NCBI RefSeq assembly: GCF_000725125.1
Contig: NZ_JFCB01000004.1
Span: forward strand, 186,001 to 250,000
Reading direction: 5' to 3'
DNA: 64,000 bases
From: Streptomyces toyocaensis
GTDB lineage: Bacteria > Actinomycetota > Actinomycetes > Streptomycetales > Streptomycetaceae
A program made the position numbers and the translations under genes. Each line of letters starts with the position of its first letter. Position 1 is the stretch's first letter. Of the stretch, positions 54,426 through 62,402 are shown piece after piece. The notes under the pieces are model-generated. The model ran no database searches. It had not been told where the DNA came from and saw only the letters and a list, made by a program, of their open reading frames with translations.

Positions 54426-55528
54426 CCGCGCAGGAGCAGACGGTCCCCAACGGCTGGCGGGTGTTCCACGGCACGGGCCGGGAGCCGGCCGTACCACCCG
54501 TGCTGCCGCAACCGCCGCCCTGGCGCACGTTCCGGGGCGGCCCGTCCCGCCCGGTGCCGCCCGCCGACGCCCAGGCCGCGTCACGCCGCCTCGGCCACGG
54601 CGACATCGCACCGCAGCTGGGCGAGGAGGAGATCGACGTCGTCAACGCCGCCCTGCTGCTGCGGCGGCCCCTGCTGATCACCGGCCCGCCAGGCGTCGGC
54701 AAGTCCACCCTCGCCTACCTGATCTCCCGGGAACTCGGACTGGGCCGGGTCCTGGAGTGGAACATCGTCAGCCGCACCGTGCTGCGCGACGGCCTGTACG
54801 CCCACGACGCCATGGGCAGGGCCCAGGCCATCGCCGCCTGGCGTGCGGGACTGAACCGCGCGGCCGGGGACGCGGAGGGAGCGGCGGACGGGCCGGAGGA
54901 GCGGGCGGACGGCGGCGGTTCCGCCTCCGGCGAGTCAAGTGCACGTCAACTTCCGCCTCTGCTGGGGGACTTCGTCACCCTGGGGCCCCTCGGCACGGCT
55001 CTGCTGCCCTACGATCGACCCCGGGTGCTTCTCGTCGACGAACTCGACAAGAGCGACATCGACCTGCCCAACGATCTGCTGCACGTCCTGGAGAATGGAA
55101 GCTATGACGTCCCGGAACTGGTGCGTGACGCCGCCGACACGGCCCGCGTCCACACCAGCGACCCCGGCAGCCAGGCCGACGTGCGGGGCGGGCGGGTCGA
55201 GTGCCGGGAGTTCCCGGTCGTGGTGATCACCAGTAACGGAGAGCGTGAGTTTCCGGCCGCTTTCCGCCGTCGTTGCCTGCCCCTGGAGATGCGCACGCCC
55301 ACCCGGGAGCAGCTCCTGGCCATGGTGGAGGGGCACCTCGGAGCCCGGCCCGGGGGGACGGATGACCTGGTGGACCTGTTCGTCCAGCGGGTACAGGCGG
55401 GCGGCACCCACTCGGTCGACCAGTTGCTCAACGCTGTCCAGATGACTACGGCGGGTGGTTTCCAGGCGGATGGTCAGGGGCGTACGCTCGTGGAAATGCT
55501 CCTACGCGACCTCGCGAAGGGCCGCTGA
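54422..55528 (+). CDS. MoxR-type AAA+ ATPase
   Basis: A protein of 368 residues. A Pro-rich N-terminus of about 40 residues precedes the AAA+ core: Walker A ITGPPGVGKST near residue 84, Walker B RVLLVDELDKSDIDLPNDLL near 200, sensor 1 VVVITSNGEREFPAAFRRRC near 267. An acidic Gly/Ser insert lies before Walker B. It is the ATPase of the VMAP ternary system; MoxR enzymes usually remodel vWA-domain partners, and the next gene encodes a vWA-like region. The start overlaps the VMAP stop and the stop abuts the next ATG, so the three genes form an operon. Confidence 0.88.
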   Translation: MTAQEQTVPNGWRVFHGTGREPAVPPVLPQPPPWRTFRGGPSRPVPPADAQAASRRLGHGDIAPQLGEEEIDVVNAALLLRRPLLITGPPGVGKSTLAYLISRELGLGRVLEWNIVSRTVLRDGLYAHDAMGRAQAIAAWRAGLNRAAGDAEGAADGPEERADGGGSASGESSARQLPPLLGDFVTLGPLGTALLPYDRPRVLLVDELDKSDIDLPNDLLHVLENGSYDVPELVRDAADTARVHTSDPGSQADVRGGRVECREFPVVVITSNGEREFPAAFRRRCLPLEMRTPTREQLLAMVEGHLGARPGGTDDLVDLFVQRVQAGGTHSVDQLLNAVQMTTAGGFQADGQGRTLVEMLLRDLAKGR

Positions 55529-58500
55529 ATGAAGGGCTACCCCAGGGAGCACGCATCCGGGCTCGGCGACGGCTTCCCCCTTTCGGGGTCGTCGCCTCCT
55601 TCGCCGTACCCGGAGTCCGCCGACCGGGTGAACGAGCGCGGAGTGACGGCCCGGGACGCCCCCGAGCCGTCCGGGGCGCGCTGGCAGGAGGTCGCCGACG
55701 CGGTCTGGCTCGCCGCGTACTGGGACCGTCACGGCGGCCCGGCCGTCGGTGTGCCCCCGGCCGTCCGCACGGTCGTGGCACCGGCCCCGCCCGCGCCACC
55801 GCGTCCCGGGCCCCCGCCGGTGACCGAGGAGCAGGAGCGGCCGGACACCCCCGCGGCCGACGCGTCCCCGGTCACCCCCGCCCCCGTTCCCGCCGCCGAG
55901 GGCCCCGCCCCCGGCCGCCGGCCCGGCACCGCCGGCGCTCCCGCCGGCCCGCCCCCCTCAGGCACCGCCGGGCACGCGGCCGGCGAACCCACTCCCGCCG
56001 CACACCTGTTACCCGACCCCGAGGGCCCCTTCGCCGTGGACGTCGGGCAGCCGCTGCTGCCCGCGGACGACCGGCCGCAGCACGGACCCGGCCGCGTCAC
56101 CGCGCAGTTCGCGCGCGCCCTCCACCTGCTCGCCCGCCGCATCCCCTCCCGCGACACCCTGGAACTGGACGAGGAGACCACCGCCGAACAGGGAGTCGTC
56201 GACGGCATGTGGATGCCCTTCCTGCGCCCCGCCCGCTCCTCGGCCTTCCAGCTGGTGCTGCTCGTCGACGACGCCCCCACCCTGCGGATCTGGAAGGACT
56301 CCGTCACCCGCCTGGCCAGAGCGGCCGAGCACAGCGGCGCCTTCCGCACCGTGCGCACGGTCCGGGTGAACGTGCCGCGCACCGGCCCCGCCACCCTGCG
56401 CTGGGGCACCGGACGGACCACCTCCGACCCCGGAGAACTCCTCGACGGACGCGGCGGCCGCATCTTCCTCGTCGTCACCGACGGCCTGGCCCACGGCTGG
56501 GCCGCACCCGCCGCCGACGCACTCCTCGGCCGTCTCGCCCACGCCGGCCCCACGGCCCTGGTGCACCTGCTGCCGCCCCACATGCGCCGTCGCTCCACCC
56601 TCTACCCGTACGAGGCCGTGCTGGAGGCGGGCGGATTCGGTGCCGCCAACGACGCCCTCACCCACTGGCCCCCGCCCGGCGGACCCGACCCCCTGCGGCC
56701 CCTGCCGGACGGCGGCGACGGATCGGTGCCGGTGCCGGTGCTCTCCCTCAAACCCGGCTCGCTCGCCGCCTGGGCCGGCCTGGTGACCGGGGAGCGCGGG
56801 GTGCGCCGCGCGCTGCCGATCGTGCTGGCCGGGACCCTCGTCAAGGGCGCACCCGCACCGGGACTGCGCGCCCCGCGCTTCCCGCGCGCCGCCAGGACCG
56901 CCGTCCGCCGCTTCTTCACCCTCGCCACCCCCGCCGCGCGCCGGCTCGCCTCGCAGCTCGCCGCCGTGCCGTTCGACTTCGACCTCTTCGACCAGCTCAG
57001 GCGCCGCATCATGCCGGAGACCCGGCCGGACCATCTGGCGGAGATCCTGATGGGCGGGCTGATCGACTGGGACAGCGGCGCGGAGGGCCGGCCCGAGTTC
57101 GCCGAGGGTGTCCGCGAGGAACTCCTCGCGACCACCACCCGCACCCAACTCGCCCACACCGTCAGCGTGGTGGGCGAGCTGCCCGCGGCGGGAGAGCGCG
57201 GTGCCGCGCTGCGCGCCGCCCTGCGTGACCCCCTGGGCGCCTCCCTGCCGGACCCGTCCGCCGGCGGCTGGGCCCGCAGCGAGCTGGCGGTGATGCGGGC
57301 GCTGGCGGGGCCGTACTCCGAGCGGGCGCGTCGTATCGAGCCACGTCTCTCCCGCCACACCGGGGCGGGCACGGCCGAATGGGTGCATGCTGGTTCGTCC
57401 GGAGTTGCGCCCTCCGAGGTGAACCGCGCTATTGATGGGGGATCGTCCGGCGGAGGGGGAAGCCTGCCACCGTCGAACGGTCCCGACGAACCAGGAGAGC
57501 CCGTGCCAAGCCCGGTAACCGACGCCACCCGACAAGAAGCCCCGGAGGCTGAGCCGCTCATGCAGAGCACCATGACCCCGACGCCCGCCCTTCTGGTGAA
57601 CGTTCCCCTCCGGAACACCTCGTTCGTCGGCCGGCAGGCGCTGCTGAGGGCCGTGGAGGACCAACTGGGGGACCAGGACACGGCGGCCGTGCTCCCGCAC
57701 GCGCTGCACGGGCTGGGTGGTGTCGGCAAGTCCCAGCTGGCACTGGAGTACATCTACACGCACCAGCACGACTACAAGGTCATCTGCTGGATCCCCGCCG
57801 AACGGGAGAGCCTGATCCTGGCCGCGCTGGCCCAGCTGGCGGCCCAGCTCGGCGTCGCGCCGGCGGGTCAGGGGAGCATGGGCGCGCCCGCCGCCAACAC
57901 CGCCGTGCCCGCCGTGCTGGAGGCGCTGCGCACCGGCACCCCGTACGACCGGTGGCTGCTCGTCTTCGACAACGCGGAGGACGTCGAGGCGGTGCGCCAG
58001 TACTTCCCGACCAACGGACCGGGAAAGGTCATCGTCACCTCCCGGAACCGGGCCTGGGAGCGCGTGGCCACCCCGCTGCCCGTGAACGTGTTCGACCGCG
58101 AGGAGTCCGTCGAACTGCTCCAGCGGCGCTCGCCCGACCTCTCGGAGGAGGACGCCGACCGGCTCGCCGAGGCCCTCGGTGACCTGCCGCTGGCCGTCGA
58201 GCAGGCGGGCGCCTGGCGCGCGGTCACCGGGATGCTCGTCGACGAGTACCTCGATCTGCTCGCCCAGCGCAGCCCGGAGATCCTCGAACTCGACCCGGCC
58301 CCCGACTACCCGGTCTCCGTGGCCGCCGCCTGGGACATCTCGCTGGAGCGGATCCAGGCGAACAACCCGGGCGCCCGCCAGCTCCTGGACATCTGCGCCA
58401 GCATGGCCCCGGAGCCGATCCCGCGGTCCATGCTGCGCGGCAGCCGGGGCGTGAACGTGACGCCCGAGGTCGACCCGCTGCTGCGGGAGTCGATCAAGCT

Positions 58501-60082
58501 GAACCGCGCGGTGCGCGACCTCAGCCAGTTCTCCCTGATCAAGGTGGACCCGCGCTCCGACACGCTCCAGATGCACCGTCTGCTGCAGACGGTGCTCCTG
58601 GCCAAACTGGGCCGGCAGGAGCGCGAGCGGATGCGGGACGCCGCCCACCAGCTGCTGTCGGCGGCCAAGCCGGGCCCGTCCGGCTCGTCGCTGGAATGGC
58701 GCGCCTACCAGGCGCTGCTCCCGCACGTCCTGACCTCGCAGGCGGTGACCAGCACCGACACCTATGTGCGTGAGCTGGTGTTCGACACCGTCTGGTTCCT
58801 CTACTACTGGGGTGACCACGAGGGCGCGGCCGACTTCGCGCGGCAGGCGTGGAGCGCCTGGCTCGCGGCCTCGGGAGAGGAGGACCTCCACGTCATCCGC
58901 ATGACCAAGAGCCTCGGCTTCCTGCTCCGCCAGAACGGCCAGGTGCCCGAGTCCATCCCGCTCACCGAGAAGGCCCTGGAGGTGTCGCGCCGCATCAGCG
59001 CAGACACCGAGGACCTGATCGACTCGCTGTGCGAGATGGCTGACGCCCGCGGCTACCAGGGGCGGTTCGAGGAGGCGCGGAAGCTGACCGAGGAGGCCGC
59101 CGAGCTGGCCCGGTCGCTGTTCGGCACCGACGACCCGACGACGCTGCGCGCCACCCATGCCCTGGGCGTGGAGCTGCGGCTGTGCGGCACCTTCCGTCAG
59201 GCGCTGCCGCTGGACCAGGAGAACGCCCGGCAGCGGGAACTGTTGTTCGGGCCCGCCAGCTTCTTCACCCTCAACACCCTCAACGGGCTCTCCATCGACA
59301 TGCGGGAGAGCGGCGACTACATGGGCGCGCGGGACTTCCAGGAGGACGTCCACCGCCGGGCCAAAGCGGCGTTCGGCGAGGAGCATCCCCTCACCCTGCG
59401 CATCGCCCGCAACCTCGCGATCTGCCGTCGCCGTGACGGTGCGCTCGCCGAGGCGGCGAAGCTTTCCGAGGAGACCTTGAGGCGGTTCGTCGCCCGGTAC
59501 GGGCCGGATCACTTCGACTCCCTGACCACGGCGGCCAACCTCTCCGTCGACCGGCGCCTCGCCGGTGACCTGGACGGCTCCCGTGAGCTGGCGGAGTCGA
59601 CCGTGCGGCGGTTCGAGCAGCGCCTCGGTCCGAATCACGCGTACACGCTGCTGACGAAGGCGAATCTCGCCGCGACCTGGCGTGCGCTGGGCGCCCATGA
59701 CACGGCCCACGACCTGGAGGAGGACGCGGAGCGCCGGCTGACCGAGTCGGTGGGAGAACGTCACATCACCACCCTGACCGTGGCCATCGGCCGGGCCAAC
59801 ACGGCGTACGGCCGGCTCGACTTCGAGCGGGCCCATGCCATCGACTCGGCCAATCTGCCGCTGCTGGCGGAGAACGCGGGCGAGGAGCACCCCCTCACGT
59901 TGTCCGTGATGGCGAACCTTGCCCTCGACAAGCGGGGTCTGGGCCGTGGGGCCGAGGCGGACGAGTTGCAGCGCAAGGCGGTGGAGGGCTTCAGCCGTGT
60001 GGTGCGTCCGGACCACCACTGGCTGGCGGCGGCGCTCCAGCGGTCCCGCATCGAGTGCGACATGGCTCCGATGCCCCTGTGA
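55529..60082 (+). CDS. vWA-like/NB-ARC/TPR protein of the FxSxx-COOH-system type
   Basis: A protein of 1517 residues. An N-terminal SAV_2336-type region holds a vWA-like fold (FQLVLLVDDAPTLRIWKDSV near residue 240, IFLVVTDGLAHGW near 312); the DxSxS metal motif reads DDAPT, so the metal site may be lost. A Pro/Ala-rich linker (about 60-165) precedes it. The NB-ARC NTPase starts near 690, with P-loop HGLGGVGKSQLAL near 727 and Walker B RWLLVFDNAED near 808. TPR-like repeats fill about 1090-1510. Proteins of this build accompany FxSxx-COOH peptide loci and ternary conflict systems. ATG 55529 follows the MoxR stop directly with GAAGGG upstream; a GTG near 55627 is an alternative start. One TTA codon lies at 56009-56011. 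Confidence 0.82.
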   Translation: MKGYPREHASGLGDGFPLSGSSPPSPYPESADRVNERGVTARDAPEPSGARWQEVADAVWLAAYWDRHGGPAVGVPPAVRTVVAPAPPAPPRPGPPPVTEEQERPDTPAADASPVTPAPVPAAEGPAPGRRPGTAGAPAGPPPSGTAGHAAGEPTPAAHLLPDPEGPFAVDVGQPLLPADDRPQHGPGRVTAQFARALHLLARRIPSRDTLELDEETTAEQGVVDGMWMPFLRPARSSAFQLVLLVDDAPTLRIWKDSVTRLARAAEHSGAFRTVRTVRVNVPRTGPATLRWGTGRTTSDPGELLDGRGGRIFLVVTDGLAHGWAAPAADALLGRLAHAGPTALVHLLPPHMRRRSTLYPYEAVLEAGGFGAANDALTHWPPPGGPDPLRPLPDGGDGSVPVPVLSLKPGSLAAWAGLVTGERGVRRALPIVLAGTLVKGAPAPGLRAPRFPRAARTAVRRFFTLATPAARRLASQLAAVPFDFDLFDQLRRRIMPETRPDHLAEILMGGLIDWDSGAEGRPEFAEGVREELLATTTRTQLAHTVSVVGELPAAGERGAALRAALRDPLGASLPDPSAGGWARSELAVMRALAGPYSERARRIEPRLSRHTGAGTAEWVHAGSSGVAPSEVNRAIDGGSSGGGGSLPPSNGPDEPGEPVPSPVTDATRQEAPEAEPLMQSTMTPTPALLVNVPLRNTSFVGRQALLRAVEDQLGDQDTAAVLPHALHGLGGVGKSQLALEYIYTHQHDYKVICWIPAERESLILAALAQLAAQLGVAPAGQGSMGAPAANTAVPAVLEALRTGTPYDRWLLVFDNAEDVEAVRQYFPTNGPGKVIVTSRNRAWERVATPLPVNVFDREESVELLQRRSPDLSEEDADRLAEALGDLPLAVEQAGAWRAVTGMLVDEYLDLLAQRSPEILELDPAPDYPVSVAAAWDISLERIQANNPGARQLLDICASMAPEPIPRSMLRGSRGVNVTPEVDPLLRESIKLNRAVRDLSQFSLIKVDPRSDTLQMHRLLQTVLLAKLGRQERERMRDAAHQLLSAAKPGPSGSSLEWRAYQALLPHVLTSQAVTSTDTYVRELVFDTVWFLYYWGDHEGAADFARQAWSAWLAASGEEDLHVIRMTKSLGFLLRQNGQVPESIPLTEKALEVSRRISADTEDLIDSLCEMADARGYQGRFEEARKLTEEAAELARSLFGTDDPTTLRATHALGVELRLCGTFRQALPLDQENARQRELLFGPASFFTLNTLNGLSIDMRESGDYMGARDFQEDVHRRAKAAFGEEHPLTLRIARNLAICRRRDGALAEAAKLSEETLRRFVARYGPDHFDSLTTAANLSVDRRLAGDLDGSRELAESTVRRFEQRLGPNHAYTLLTKANLAATWRALGAHDTAHDLEEDAERRLTESVGERHITTLTVAIGRANTAYGRLDFERAHAIDSANLPLLAENAGEEHPLTLSVMANLALDKRGLGRGAEADELQRKAVEGFSRVVRPDHHWLAAALQRSRIECDMAPMPL

Positions 60083-60136
60083 CACAGGACGGCGGCCCCG
60101 CCCCCGGACGGTACGGGGTGCGGGGCCACCCTCGTG

Positions 60137-61471
60137 TCAGGGACCGGGGGCGGTCGCCGTGCTCTCCGAGGGTGCCGATGGCCCCGGTGCGCCGGGAGGG
60201 CCGTCGGTCCGGTGCGGGGCGCGGGTGGCAGTCCCCAGGGGCGGGCGCCCGGCCCTGCGTTGCACCAGCATCAACATCGGCTGGGTGAGCAGGGTCGTGG
60301 CCAGGGCCATCAGGACCAGGACGGTGTAGAGCGGGCCGCTCAGCAGACCGGCACGGAGGCCGGCGTCGAGGGCGATCAGTTCCGTCAGACCGCGGGCGCT
60401 CAGCAGCACCCCCACGGTCCGCGCGTCGTCGCGGTCCAGCCCGCCGAGGCGTGCCGCCACCGTGCCACTGCCGACCTTCGTGGTCACGGCCAGCACCGTC
60501 ACCACGGCGAGGGCCGCCCAGCCCGTGCCGTTCAGGCTGTTGAGCGCGACGGCCTGTCCCGAGACGACGAAGAAGAACGGCAGCAGCAGTGCGCTGACGT
60601 CATGCAGCGGACGCAGCAGATCCGGATCGAGTGTTCCGTCCCTCTCCCGGGGACAGACGAACCCGGCCAGCAGCGCACCGCAGATCGCGTGCAGTCCCAG
60701 GTACTGCGTCACGGACGCCGCCCCGAAGGCGAAGCCGACGAGCAGCGACAGCCGCAGCAGGGGCTCCATCTGGGTGCGCCACAGCAGTCGGCGCAGCAGC
60801 GGCCGGGCCGCCACCAGCATCAGCGCGAGGAAGCCGGCCGCGAGCAGCGCCCGCCAGTACCAGGACAGTTCCCGCCCGTCGTCGCTCTCCAGCAGGGTGC
60901 CGGCCAGCACCGTCCAGCCGATGACGTCCAGCAGCCCGGCGGCGGACACCGCCATCACCCCCGGGACCGTGCTGGCCAGGCCGTTCTCCCGCACTATGGC
61001 CGTCAGGACCGGTACCGCCGTGATCGACAGGGCGACCCCGGCGAACACCACCGTGCCGGGGGAGAGGTGGGGCATGTCAAGGGCGCGCAACTGCGCACGG
61101 AACAGCAGCGCACACCCGCTGCCCACGGCCATCGGCACCACGAAGGCCGTCAGGGCCACCCCCACGGCCGTACGCGTCCGGGAGCCCAGGAGCGTCAGGT
61201 CCAGCTCGTAACCCACCGCGAACAGGAACACGACCAGGGCGAACTGGGCCAGTCCCTGCAGTGCCGTGCCGATCTGTTCGGGGAACAGCAGGGCGTGGAC
61301 GTCGGGGGCGGTGGTGCCCAGCAGAGAGGGGCCGAGCGCTATGCCCGCGGCCAGCTGGCCGACGATGTACGGCTGCTTCAGCCGCCGGGCCAGCCAGCCG
61401 GCCGCATGGCCGGCCGTCAGGACGAGTGCCGAGGCGAACAGGAAATGCGTCACCATCGCGTCAGGGCGCAC
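60137..61471 (-). CDS. Kef/CPA2-type cation:proton antiporter
   Basis: A protein of 444 residues with about twelve membrane helices and no C-terminal TrkA-N domain, as in short Na+/H+ or K+/H+ exchangers. Motifs include YIVGQLAAGIALGPSLLG near residue 32, GLHAICGALLAGFVCPRERD near 270 and DARTVGVLLSARGLTELIAL near 355. GTG 61469-61471 is preferred because AGGGGGA lies about six bases upstream; ATG 61454-61456 has none. It reads towards the vWA/NB-ARC/TPR gene, 54 bp away, and away from the small peptide gene. The ion it moves is not evident, and a link to the peptide locus is uncertain. Confidence 0.9.
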   Translation of the reverse strand: MRPDAMVTHFLFASALVLTAGHAAGWLARRLKQPYIVGQLAAGIALGPSLLGTTAPDVHALLFPEQIGTALQGLAQFALVVFLFAVGYELDLTLLGSRTRTAVGVALTAFVVPMAVGSGCALLFRAQLRALDMPHLSPGTVVFAGVALSITAVPVLTAIVRENGLASTVPGVMAVSAAGLLDVIGWTVLAGTLLESDDGRELSWYWRALLAAGFLALMLVAARPLLRRLLWRTQMEPLLRLSLLVGFAFGAASVTQYLGLHAICGALLAGFVCPRERDGTLDPDLLRPLHDVSALLLPFFFVVSGQAVALNSLNGTGWAALAVVTVLAVTTKVGSGTVAARLGGLDRDDARTVGVLLSARGLTELIALDAGLRAGLLSGPLYTVLVLMALATTLLTQPMLMLVQRRAGRPPLGTATRAPHRTDGPPGAPGPSAPSESTATAPGP

Positions 61472-62083
61472 AGGGTCCCCCTGTTGTTCGTTCGTCGGGG
61501 CCGACGGAGCGGCCCGAGGCGGGTCGTCGCACGCGTGCTCGACCCCCAACTTTCTTAGAGTACGGGCAACTTGACTGCGAAAGGACTGTCGTGCGCGCGA
61601 GTCACCCGAGTCACTGGGAGCACATGACAGCGGTCGTTGTCACGGGCGGGGCAGTGATGCGCGGACCGGGCTCTGTGAAGCTCGCGGGGGCGCGCACGGG
61701 CGCCGGCCCCATCCGGAGGCACTGTTTCCGGCCGCGCGAACACACCTCGCAGCCCTCAGGGAAGCGAGCCGTACTCTGCCGTACCCCCTGCATCCGCCCG
61801 GGAATCCCGGGCGCCCCGGGTTCCCCCGCCCGGACGTGCCCCCGTCGGCCCGGACAGATGTCGCAGGCCACCCCACCGGTCCCGCCCGGCATGCCCCGGG
61901 TGGGGCGGGTGCCAGACCGTGGCCCGGGGCGCACGCGTCGGCGACCGCGACAAGGGGGACGAGACCGTCCAAAAGATCGGGTGGCGTGATCGTACGGTTT
62001 TCGACCCGGGCCGGAATGGCCATGATGGAAAAGGGACATGGTCACGGGGCATCGCGTGCCACCGTGCGAGAAGGGGGTACATC
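61472..62083. other. 612-bp intergenic region upstream of the peptide gene
   Basis: No gene is supported; readings on the minus strand (61640-62023) are low in coding character. It must hold the antiporter promoter at the left end and the peptide promoter at the right. TTGACT at 61570-61575 is a possible -35 without a clear partner. Confidence 0.4.
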
Positions 62084-62311
62084 TTGGAGCAGCCGCCCGC
62101 TCTGTGCCACACCGCCGACCGTGAGCCGGCCACCGGTGCGGGGACCGACCTCTGGGAGTCGGATCTGGCCGACCTGGCGGGCCTGCCCCTGGCCGCGCTG
62201 GACGGTCTCGCGCCGCTCCCCCCGACCGTCCGCGTGCTCGAGGAGGTCCTGCGCGCACGCGGCGGTATCACCGGCGGAAACGACGGGCCGGGGGGTGCCC
62301 GGGCCGAGTGA
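62084..62311 (+). CDS. Putative RiPP precursor peptide (FxsA-like)
   Basis: A 75-residue peptide read from TTG 62084-62086, with AAGGGGG seven bases upstream; no in-frame ATG or GTG offers a better start. The segment WESDLADLAGLPLAALDGLA, followed by a short helix with VLEEVLRARG, resembles the leader of FxSxx-COOH/FxsA-type peptides. The C-terminus does not end in FxSxx but in a Gly/Asn/Asp tail (GGITGGNDGPGG). It lies 91 bp before a HExxH-motif enzyme gene of the sort that modifies such peptides, so it is a plausible substrate. Family likeness is judged by eye; the core region is unknown. Confidence 0.6.
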   Translation: MEQPPALCHTADREPATGAGTDLWESDLADLAGLPLAALDGLAPLPPTVRVLEEVLRARGGITGGNDGPGGARAE

Positions 62312-62402
62312 CGTGTCCGTGCCTCGGCGGTGGGGGTCCGGACGAGCCCCGACGGGCCGCCGGTCCACCTGTCCGCGTCCGTGACCGGAGGTCCCGCCCC
62401 TC

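Noticed and set aside
56009..60085. 1358-codon minus-strand reading opposite the vWA/NB-ARC/TPR gene
   Set aside because: Shadow frame; Gln/Gly/Arg-rich with no domain likeness.
61640..62023. Minus-strand reading between the antiporter and peptide genes
   Set aside because: Pro/Gly/Arg-rich, no ribosome site, no recognisable motifs.
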